Source: Halichondria panicea
Taxonomy: Eukaryota; Porifera; Demospongiae; Suberitida; Halichondriidae
Direction of reading: 5' to 3'
Length of the DNA: 64,000 nucleotides
Assembly (NCBI RefSeq): GCF_963675165.1
Contig: NC_087377.1
Coordinates: 11,270,632-11,334,631 of the forward strand
Notes under the pieces: model-generated
What the model saw: the letters and a program-made list of their open reading frames with translations, nothing else
Database searches by the model: none
Told to the model about the DNA's origin: nothing
Shown here: positions 56,095-64,000 of the stretch, piece by piece
Layout of the letters: the number at the start of each line of letters is the position of its first letter
How positions within the stretch are numbered: position 1 is the stretch's first letter
Program-made: the position numbers and the translations under genes

Positions 56095-57535
56095 AAATCA
56101 TTTTGCTCCGGAATGAATGACTCCCCTAAATACATGTAATGACTCCCGGTCACTCCTACCTGGCCTAGTCACCAGTGACTCCCGGTGTCATAAAATTTTG
56201 GGCCCCCCATGTTTAGGCCCCCCCGGGCCTAGAATTTTAAAATTTTGGGCCCCCCCGGGCCTAGAATGTTAACATTTTAGGCCCCCAGGGGGTCCAATCT
56301 GTTAAAATTCTAGGCCTCCCACTGTGAGATTAGGCCCCCCTCTTTTCTGCACGATAGAAGATAAACGAACAGAAATCTTTATCTATGATAGAACGAAGTC
56401 AAAGAATTATGGTAAGGTTAGCTCTATTAGTTACAAAGCATCAAAGAGACTGCATGCATGCAAAGACTCTGTATCAAAGTAGCAAAATTGTTTGCATTAT
56501 TATTCTATCATGGAATTCAAAGTGAAGGAAGATTTACCTTTCAAGTTACTCTAGCCTCGAGTTACTCATACCTATAAGAGTTAAATGCTTTGATGCAGCT
56601 CTGCAATGTTGGATCTGCCTGTAAGACAATCGATGTTGTGCATAGCTACCGCCATATTTGCAACTTTTTTTGTGCTTACTTTCTCAGCCAAATTTCAAGA
56701 CAAAACATGGCGGCGTTATCCCCAAGCGGCTGGTCGCCAAAGGAGGCAAAATTTTGTGAATTCACAATAATTATAAAGTATAAAGCACACAATTTTCAGT
56801 GCAAAGACAACAATACATATCTTCCTCCATGTTTTCCTACATAGAAGATGTAAATTGTTGTGGGGATGCTCCAATAGCATCACTGGCTCAGCTCTCAAGT
56901 AATGTGGAATCATAGATATAGAAGTCAAGAGAGAAACTATAGTGGAATCACAGTACATGTACATGCAAACAAGTGAGCCCGCCCACTTATTACAAGGGCG
57001 CTTCTCTCATATGCCCTTGCTATATAAACTAAGTTTCTTGTGTAAAGCTGTTTTTGTTCATTGTTTGAAGATTATAGCATGCAGTAGTGTCAGGCTTGAT
57101 AAGCCTTTTGGAGCTTAGTAACCCAGCTCAGAAGCAGCAACCTTAAAATCCGGGATATCTGAGGTGAATAGCAGTTTCCTTTCGGGACAAGGGTAATCTT
57201 GGACAGTCCTGACCAATTCGGGACAGTTGGCACCTATTTGCTTCGTGCTGCATATGACATGGTGCAGTGTGATGGCTGTGAGACCAGTGGTACTACTGTA
57301 CATGCATGAAATGTGTGTGTGTGAGGAGAGCTGAATTCAGTAACTGGCACTGCATGCATAGACTGTGAAGACCATAGAAGACTGTATTGGTGTATTTTGA
57401 GAATGCACTGTCACATAATGTTACCGCTGTTGTGCTGTTAATGGGGGGCCTAAAATTTTAAGAGGGGGCCTAAAATGTTAAAATTCTAGGCCGGGGGGGG
57501 GCCCAATCTCATGGGGGGCCTAAAATTTTATGACA
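56095..57535. repeat. GC-rich inverted-repeat block of GACTCC and GGCCCCCC words
   Basis: 56095-56190 carries repeated ATGACTCCC(C/G) words. 56190-56345 carries repeated (T)TAGGCCCCCC and GGGCCTAGAATTTTAA words. 57437-57540 carries the complementary GGGGGGCCTAAAATTTTA words. The outer parts are therefore an inverted pair around unique AT-rich DNA (56350-57435). I see no gene in the unique part; the reverse frame near 57115-57303 is unsupported. Confidence 0.6.
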
Positions 57536-58074
57536 CCGGTCACTCACGCCTAGGAATAAATGACTCCCCCGGTCACTGACTCCTAGTCACAAATGACTCC
57601 CCCCTGGAAAAAATGACTCCCCCGAAATTTATATACGAACATCCATAGAGCTAGAGATTTCAGGGCTATAGATCTACTAAGTACATCCTCAAAACCTGTC
57701 ACAGTGTGACTATACAATCAAGCTCAAGACTGTTATCAGGACTGCATGCATGCTATCTGTGAGAGGCCTGTTTAATAATACAAATGTATTGACTATAATT
57801 ACAGCTGTTCCTTACTGTAAACTGGTTCAGTCTAGCTATGCTATCATATCAGTTAGTACCTATAGTACTTATACTACATTGTACACTCTGTTCACATTTT
57901 CACATGTCTCACGGTCACTGTAAAGCAAAACTTATAATACAACAACATCCATCAAAATAACTAGATCTACAGTGCATGAAAAACAAACAAAACAACAGTG
58001 CAAATTAATAATTATTACAGTGTATAAACAAAAACAGCTAGTGGAAGATAACGAAATGCTAAAAAATTCTACAA

Positions 58075-58397
58075 CTATATATAGGACAAAACCAATCTCT
58101 AAGTGGATACGAACACATTTATAATGATACCACACATTACACGTGTCGCACTGGACCATTTCATCATAAGAGTCAGGGCGGAGACAAGGGCAGTATATCG
58201 TAATTACTATGCTGGAAAATCTTTCTGGTCTCTTGCGGCTACTAACATCTTTTGACTTTGGAAATCTTCTGAGTTTCTCATTTTCAAAGCAACGCACAAG
58301 GTGTGGCCTCATTTTGTCTTCTTCATTTAGGGTGATGGTATCCAGATTGTCTCCTTGCAATGCGTGGTATGCAGCGGCAATTGCAAACAAACCACAG
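58075..58397 (-). pseudogene. inverted partial copy of C48/PHD gene
   Basis: Encodes CGLFAIAAAYHALQGDNLDT through CDTCNVWYHYKCVRI on the reverse strand, almost identical to the forward copy. It lacks the upstream peptidase residues and loses the last PHD cysteines (after CVRI the forward KVSPLGDWFCPTC is absent). Confidence 0.75.
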
Positions 58398-58909
58398 CAC
58401 TTATCAAGGGGGAACTTTTCCTCTTTGATAGCTGCTTCCAATATGGGAAAGACCTGGAGCCAAGTGCTGAGTTGCAAATCGCACAGATGTATAAGCCTTT
58501 AATAGCGCACAATGGGCTGTTACTGTCTGTGGCCTCCATTCAACAGCAGAGCAGTGGCAGTAACAACTGTGGTTTGTTTGCAATTGCCGCTGCATACCAC
58601 GCATTGCAAGGAGACAATCTGGATACCATTACCCTAAATAAAGAAGACAAAATGAGGCCACACCTTGTGCGTTGCTTTGAAAATGAGAAACTCAGAAGAT
58701 TTCCAAAGTCAAAAGATGTTAGTAGCCGCAAGAGACCAGAAAGATTTTCCAGCATAGTAATTACGATATACTGCCCTTGTCTCCGCCCTGACTGTTATGA
58801 TGAAATGGTCCAGTGCGATACGTGTAATGTGTGGTATCATTATAAATGTGTTCGTATTAAAGTATCTCCACTTGGAGATTGGTTTTGTCCTACTTGTAGA
58901 TCTAGATAG
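58355..58909 (+). CDS. C48 (Ulp1-like) peptidase end plus PHD finger
   Basis: The frame reads LFLFDSCFQYGKDLE, ELQIAQMYKPL, then QQQSSGSNNCGLFAIAAAYH, which fits the Asp / Gln / Cys part of a C48 cysteine-peptidase active site (the catalytic His would lie upstream and is not seen). It is followed by a linker (PHLVRCFENEKLRRFPKS) and a PHD finger: CPCLRPDCYDEMVQCDTC, NVWYHYKCV and WFCPTC. The first 20 or so codons lie in the palindrome arm and read antisense sequence, so 58355 is an artificial start; real coding begins near 58398 or in an upstream exon now lost. Proteins with this combination occur in transposons of invertebrates (memory, not checked). Confidence 0.6.
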   Translation: MQCVVCSGNCKQTTALIKGELFLFDSCFQYGKDLEPSAELQIAQMYKPLIAHNGLLLSVASIQQQSSGSNNCGLFAIAAAYHALQGDNLDTITLNKEDKMRPHLVRCFENEKLRRFPKSKDVSSRKRPERFSSIVITIYCPCLRPDCYDEMVQCDTCNVWYHYKCVRIKVSPLGDWFCPTCRSR

Positions 58910-59479
58910 AATTTTTTTAGCATTTCGTTATCTTCCACTAGCTGTTTTTGTTTATACACTGTTAATTTGCACTGTTGTTTTGTTTGTTTTTCATGCACTG
59001 TAGATCTATTTAATGTAAGTTATTTTGATGGATGTTGTTGTATTATAAGTGTTGCTTTACAGTGACCGTGAGACGTGTGAAAATGTGAACAGAGTGTACA
59101 ATGTAGTATAAGTACTATAGGTACTAATAGCTAGACTGAACCAGTTTACAATAAGGAACAGCTATAATTATATAGTCAATACGTTATTCTATATAACATT
59201 TGTATTAAACAGGTCTCTCACAGATAGCATGCATGCAGTCCTGATAACAGTCTTGAGCTTGATTGTATAGTCACACTGTGACAGGTTTTGAGGATGTACT
59301 TAGTATAGCCCCTGAAGTACGTCTCTTTAGCTCTATGGCAGTGTTCGTATAAATTTCGGGGGAGTCATTTTTTCCAGGGGGGAGTCATTCGTGACTAGGA
59401 GTCAGTGACCGGGGGAGTCATTTATTCCTAGGTGTGAGTGACCGGGAGTCACTGGTGACTAGGTAGGAGTGACCGGGAG

Positions 59480-59760
59480 AGACTTAGTGCCGAGCATTAA
59501 GCGTATCCCATATCATTATAGGAGAGACTTAGTGCCCTCAATCATAAAGCATATCCCATATTATTATAGGAGAGATTTAGTGCCGATCATTAAATGTTTC
59601 CTATAGTATAATAGGAGAGCTTTAATGCCAATGGACATTAATGCTCTCCTATATACCTGGGGAAATTGTTTAATGCACATGCATTATAAAAATGCCTCAT
59701 AGTATATAGGAGAGATATAGTGCCGACGAGCATTAAAGCTCTCCTATATACTTGGGGCAC
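59480..59760. repeat. cluster of TATAGGAGAG...TTAGTGCC repeats, both orientations
   Basis: TATAGGAGAGA(C/T)TTAGTGCC recurs at about 59480, 59516, 59567, 59608 and 59697. Complementary GCATTAA(A)GCTCTCCTATA occurs at about 59641 and 59733. Adjacent forward and inverse copies can form hairpins. It directly precedes the Pro-rich frame at 59752. Confidence 0.75.
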
Positions 59761-60310
59761 TTTTTTCCTTCAGTGACATATTATCCGGACCCTTCAATGC
59801 CCCAACCACCTATCACTCCAATGCCTCAACCACCCGTGACTCCAACCCCTCAGCCACCCCTCACTCCAATGCCTCAGCCACCTGTGACTCCAACGCCTCA
59901 GCCACCCCTCACTCCAATGCCTCAGTTACTCCTCACACCAATGCCTCAGCTACCCGTCGCTCCAGGGCCCTCTGTCGTCTCTCCACTGTTCATCGATCGC
60001 GACTGTATTGCTTTTTTATTGGAGATGTTTTCTAATAGTACTAGCCAGCAACTCAGGACACTTCTGGAAGTAACTGGTCATGACTTGAATAGAGTTGTGG
60101 ATATTTTCCCGCTGTCTGTCTACAGAAGTTGCTGCACAAAGTCCAAATCAAGAAGACAGCAAGTGAGAGCCCTCGTTTGAGAATTGATGAAGATGAAGAT
60201 GAGGACGATTGGGTGTTTTCAGCTATTGCCTTCTACAAAAGCTCCAGGGTTATGAAAGATGGACAGCTTATAGGGTAGCGATCATTGGGCAGCCAGGAAT
60301 TGATCTGGTA
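59752..60310 (+). pseudogene. Pro-rich repeat, CUE-like and HECT-like remnant
   Basis: After a tandem MPQPPxTP repeat (about 59790-59965, 24-bp nucleotide units) the frame gives CIAFLLEMFSNSTSQQLRTL and LEVTGHDLNRVVDIF, which resembles a CUE/UBA-type ubiquitin-binding helix bundle. Then shifted frames give RIDEDEDEDDWVFSAIAFYK and, after another shift, YRVAIIGQPGIDL before a GTAAGT donor. This matches the start of the HECT-like domain of G2E3-like proteins (AIxFYK; xxFxGxPxxDxGG). At least two frame changes (near 60105 and 60275). The HECT catalytic part is absent. Confidence 0.5.
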
Positions 60311-61421
60311 AGTATGGCATGTTACACTTGTGTTAAAATACCCCGGCCTGGTACATTACTCACGCCAGTTTGAATGTATACATGTGCACATAGGGGATCA
60401 CGTTTTGTAAGTGGCTATATATATGACCACATTCCCATGTATTCAGAGTCACTAAGTGGTTGAACCTACATGCACATGTTGTACGCAATACAGGGCTGCA
60501 GTTTGCAAGCACTTAGTCGCTAACTGGAACTACGAAACTTGATCCCCGAGTATACGTTGAAGTTAGCCACCTTATTTTATAGGCTCCTGGTTTAACTGTT
60601 CGCGAAAATATTATTCATTGATTTTACAATCGTTTTAACATCGATTCGACGACAGTTATTTTCAGTAGTGTTTGTCAAACTAGAGCCCATTTGAAGAGCT
60701 TACCAGCCAACTAATTGACTTGATTGTTCCATTCTCAAGACATTATGAGCAATCGCATGCATGCGCTTGATCAGGTATCGATATATACGTTGTCCGTATA
60801 ATATTCAAATGGACCAAATGCTCAATATAATTATTTGTGCCCATTGACAGTGGGAACTTATTAATTACGAGCAGATTTATCTATAGATGGTAATTTACTT
60901 TATAATAGCAATCACTACTATGATAATGTATAGCATAATTATAACTTAAACAGCGTTTTCCATTGCAGTGTGTACATGCAGTAAGTAAGTATAATTAGTA
61001 TACACATCTAATTTTAGACCGTTTACTGTATACCAGGAGCATGCACCTGTTTTTCATGTCCGACAACTGTGCGCCTAAATATTAATTTTTGCTGAATCAA
61101 TATTTCATATAACTTGCCTTAAAAGGTACGTGTCTAGATTGAATTAGTCCTCTGTGTATTGTCATAATAGATCTAGCTATGTGTGCAGTTTTAGTTAGAG
61201 CTCTAAATCTCTCAAGAACGTCTGTAAAGAGGAATACTGATTCAGCAAAATTCATGTTAGGTGCACGATTGTCGGACCTCCTCTGGGTTTATTGTAGCTA
61301 CACAAACACTTACATGTATACCCAAAACTATAACAGTTGTTGATCATGAATGGGTCATCAAAATAATATTATGTCAATGATCTTTTCCACATCAATCTCC
61401 TTATAAGTCACATAAAACAAA
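60311..61421. other. intergenic with copied flanks of receptors C and D
   Basis: 60670-60800 copies the 3' flank of receptor C (25735-25865). 61017-61085 and 61350-61420 copy the 5' flank of receptor D (37200-37265; 37340-37408). No intact gene is seen. Confidence 0.6.
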
Positions 61422-61650
61422 ATGGTGCACTTCAGAAGTAATCATTGTATACTTGTAAGTGTATAGCTGTGTCATTGCTGAGCCAAGGTAGGGATAATAC
61501 TATATAATTATGGTATGAATGTTTAGTGATTAGTGTCAATGTTTAGTCCTGCAGGCTACCCCATGCAGGACTAGTGCTGCCAGTTGAGAGAACCACTGGA
61601 CTGGGTTGTATACCAGAGGGTATGACTGTCAGCTATGAGTGTAGAGTCAA
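61422..61650 (+). pseudogene. relic of receptor D exons 1 and 2
   Basis: ATGGTGCACTTCAGAAGTAA at 61422 matches the start of D, but small insertions (TATACTTG, TATAG) break the signal peptide. 61552-61645 matches exon 2 (ACTAGTGCTGCCAGT, GGGTTGTATACCAGAGGG). Homology then stops abruptly at about 61645. Confidence 0.75.
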
Positions 61651-62407
61651 CGATCAATATTCGAGACGATCAATAATCGGTGCATGCCGATTGCTTTAAA
61701 GTGAGAAGTGCACAACAAATTTTTTTTCCATGTACAGGTGGGCCAGGTCCTCTCTGCAACATCTGTGCAAAAAAAAATCCAACTCAGAGTCTTGCTGTAG
61801 GCAGTGGTAACTGCTGAAGTACACAAACCGAGATATTAATGTTCACAATAAATTACTTGTTTTCGACAAGAGGATATAACTCCCGTCTAGTGTATAGCTA
61901 GAGAAAACTAACTACATAAAACTGTAGAGTAGCTAGCCTTTGGGCTTGAACTGGCACAAAAACTGATATCTAATCTTTCTGCTGTTGCGTTATCTGAGCT
62001 GTTTTGTTGTACTACTATACACAATGCATGTTCGTTTCTGCGCATGCGCACTGTACTCTATTGCCATGTGGATCATTGATGTGTTCTTGGCAGCAGACCC
62101 TATATTAACTAAGGTATGTCTGTATAGGATGACAATGAGGATAGTGCCAACTAATGAGAATAAGTACTAGCTATCTATGATATAGATCCATGAGAGATGA
62201 AAATAAACCCAGCCTTGGCCTTGAACCCTTAAACCTATTTAGCTAAACCATAACTCAGTGTTTTGCCCACTTGGCTATCAAGGCAGCACATGAAATTGCT
62301 GTAAACCTTTCATGTAGCCTTCTGAATGATTTGATTTGAATGATGTTCTATTTTATTAGATTAATATCAGAAGATTGGTTGCGTCATATTAAGTATATGC
62401 TGTAGGC
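61651..62407. other. intergenic; tRNA-like relic
   Basis: Reverse strand 62215-62288 has an A-box-like TAGCCAAGTGG and a B-box-like GGTTCAAGGCC about 50 bases apart, with a GCCTTGA start. D-stem pairs, but T-stem and acceptor pairing fail, so it is a tRNA-derived relic at best. Nothing else is recognised. Confidence 0.3.
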
Positions 62408-63040
62408 ATGCAAGCGTTAAAACTAAGGACGATTCAAAGTAATCCGAAAAAGCACTTCCATTCTCCACCAGCTATTGTAAGAAGTCGAGATGTAAGCTAC
62501 AAACTTTGGACAGAAGAGAACATGTCTCGTGCTCTATATGCAGTTGAAAGTAAAGGCTTGACTACAACTCAAGCTGCCATTGAGTATAATGTCCCTCGGT
62601 CTACCTTGTGTGATAGAGTTAGTCACAAAGTAGAACCTGGAGCGAAAAGTGGGCCAAGCAAGTACTTAAATGATATAGAAGAATGTGAACTTGTTGATTT
62701 TCTCCTGCGGTGTGCCAAAATCGGATACCCAAAGTCTCGTAAACAAGTCATGGGTATTGTTCAGAGGGTATTAGACGTTAACGGTGTCATGCGTGTTGTA
62801 AGTGATGGGTGGTGGACCTCATTTAGCAGACGTCATCCCAGGTTAACCCTTCGTAATCCCTCTTCTCTCAGTAGAGCACGTGCAGCTGCATCAAATATCG
62901 ACACACTCAATGACTATTTTGATCTACTCGAGGAAACAATTGATATGTACGATTTACGAGACCGTCCTGAGCTATATTTCAACATGGATGAATCTGGGAT
63001 GCCTCTTAACATTAGCTCTAACACAGCCGTATGCGAATAT
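62408..63040 (+). pseudogene. pogo/TIGD-like transposase, N-terminal half
   Basis: Frame from ATG 62408. Residues about 38-80 (TEENMSRALYAVESKGLTTT, QAAIEYNVPRSTLCDRV) are a psq-type HTH. Residues about 90-155 (SKYLNDIEECELVDFLLRCA, GWWTSFSRRHPRL) match a Tc5/CENP-B-type HTH. YFNMDESGMPLN is the first strand and Asp of a DDE domain. Homology then breaks inside an exon of the coiled-coil gene copy, and the frame ends at 63080 in that sequence. The remaining DDE domain is absent, so it cannot catalyse transposition. Confidence 0.75.
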
Positions 63041-64000
63041 TCTCCCACTTCAGAAAATTGTAACCATGACCACCCAGGCTGAACAAGCTAATTTATGTCA
63101 TAACTCAACATTTCCACAAGAAAGTTTGTACAAAGCTACCAGGCAAGCGATCACTGATGCTGGAAATGACGAGTCTACTACAATAGGAAGACAAGCAAAC
63201 CAGGTGATGCATGTAGCTGTTGAGCAATAGCAGTTCAGTATATACAGAATAAATTTCTTATGAATAGCTCCAAGAGAGAGAAGTCCTTAATGTATTTCAC
63301 ATGACTTGAAAGTTGTAACTACGAAGCACTTCAGATGCTCTGCAGAAAATTAAAGTATAATGTTTTTTAACAGACCTAGCTTGCATGGTGTACGTAAAAC
63401 AATTAATTATCAATACCATTTTTAGGCCAGAAGTGAACTACAATTTGTCGGTCATAAACAAGACTTCAGTGAAGCTACCAAACAACCGATCAACGCTAAA
63501 AAGGATCGGTCCACTGCAGCAGGGACCCAAGCAAACCAGTTGGATGTAACTGTCAAACAACTTGCACCAGCAGTTCAGAAAGAGAGAGAGAGAGAAGCTG
63601 CACATCAACAGGAACTGAAAAAAATGAAACAACTGTACATGGTGAGTGGTTTTGTGTAGTCGAATTAGGACTGCATGCAGTTGTGAATCGTCAATACACG
63701 TATATATATGATAATGTCGTTAGGGTTGTTGGTGTATATTTATGAATAATGACTTTTTAAAGACTTATAATTATATGTACAAAAAGAACAAGAGAATAAT
63801 CCTTGAAAGACAAGTACAAAGGGAGGATTGATGGCATGAAGAGAGAATGAGTGATTTGAATAAAACCTACCAGGTATAGGTGCATGGGAGGCTCTGCGTT
63901 ATTGTATGATGATACGCATGATTTTTACTGAACCTGAGTGCATTATTGTTCTTATTAACCTATAGAATGAGCACAATGAACTAAGGAGACAATTAACTGA
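63019..64000 (+). pseudogene. partial copy of coiled-coil kinase gene, exons 7-10
   Basis: About 95% like 33345-34361. The exon 7 copy (from 63019, to 63203) lacks its first 60 or so bases, replaced by transposase sequence. The exon 8 copy is 63426-63641 and open. The exon 9 copy (from about 63788) has an extra A (CTTGAAAGACAAG) and a 13-bp loss, so it is frame-broken. The exon 10 copy starts about 63967 and runs off the window. Whether a kinase copy lies beyond is unknown. Confidence 0.75.

Larger units (their letters stand above)
57536..59445. mobile_element. long palindrome carrying C48-peptidase/PHD sequence
   Basis: Arms 57536-58397 and 58567-59445 are inverted copies of about 0.87 kb that differ at few positions and small indels; 58398-58566 is the single-copy centre. 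Outer ends carry repeated GACTCCC(C) words like those of 56095-56190. Each arm contains the C-terminal half of a C48-peptidase/PHD coding sequence; only the forward copy is joined to the N-terminal part in the centre. Likely a rearranged DNA-transposon derivative. Confidence 0.7.

Noticed and set aside
62215-62288. Reverse-strand tRNA gene
   Set aside because: A- and B-box-like words and D-stem are present, but T-stem and acceptor stem do not pair; a relic at most.

Overview
The window looks like genomic DNA of a demosponge, most likely Amphimedon or a close relative. This is inferred from gene content (tandem Ig/FN3/CCP receptors, TKL-type kinases, Roco-like and cnidarian/sponge-type secreted domains), from very short GT-AG introns (about 45-100 bp) in AT-rich DNA, and from dense small DNA transposons. 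No rRNA, complete tRNA gene, operon or CRISPR array is visible. All exon models below are hand-built from frame, splice-site and paralogue agreement.

The main content is a dispersed family of type I membrane receptors. Seven appear intact: A (2502-4242 +), B (9267-10933 -), H (19061-22752 -), C (24133-25553 +), D (37409-39896 +), E (40158-42407 -) and G (53722-56056 -). One is a full-length pseudogene (F, 42888-44955 -), and there are several exon relics. Each has a signal peptide, an Ig-like exon, FN3 exon(s), in A-E one to three CCP/sushi exons, one membrane segment, and a short tail with conserved tyrosines. Most exons are one domain long and bounded by phase-1 introns. Tails of A, B, E and F share a PVYEEV/YKEV box followed by NxAYG motifs, which resembles an ITAM-like signalling tail. 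Kinases lie between the receptors: a duplicated pseudokinase pair (5914-6774 and 17384-18393, both -) and a 15-exon coiled-coil protein ending in a TKL kinase domain (27892-36345 +), whose kinase exon carries an in-frame stop.

Layout: 1-2.5 kb non-coding; 2.5-4.2 receptor A; 5.5-7.3 duplication block 1 (broken pseudokinase plus an orphan receptor membrane exon); 7.4-8.3 Roco-like remnant; 9.3-10.9 receptor B; 11.4-14.1 nested MITEs and a minisatellite inside an intron of a Tudor-domain gene fragment (12.3-14.7 -); 15.1-16.2 broken secreted-protein gene (+); 16.4-16.5 TDRD9-like exon; 16.7-19.9 duplication block 2 (pseudokinase 2, a 200-N gap, and the 3' part of receptor H); 22.75-24.13 symmetric intergenic region between divergent receptors H and C; 26.7-27.4 TA-flanked MITE; 27.9-36.5 coiled-coil kinase gene; 37.4-46.1 receptors D, E, pseudogene F and a relic of D; 46.9-51.4 a 4.56-kb TIR transposon with a Myb/SANT-like gene and a HIRAN gene; 51.9-52.5 MITE with 9-bp target duplication; 53.6-56.1 receptor G with a 64-bp-arm hairpin just after its stop; 56.1-59.4 GC-rich inverted repeats and a palindrome carrying a C48-peptidase/PHD gene; 59.5-60.3 repeat cluster and a CUE/HECT-like remnant; 61.4-61.7 relic of D; 62.4-64.0 a pogo-like transposase fused to a partial copy of the coiled-coil gene.

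Overall the locus reads as a birth-and-death cluster of putative surface receptors and kinase-like partners, heavily reshaped by duplication and transposons. A role in recognition or immune-like signalling is inference only.
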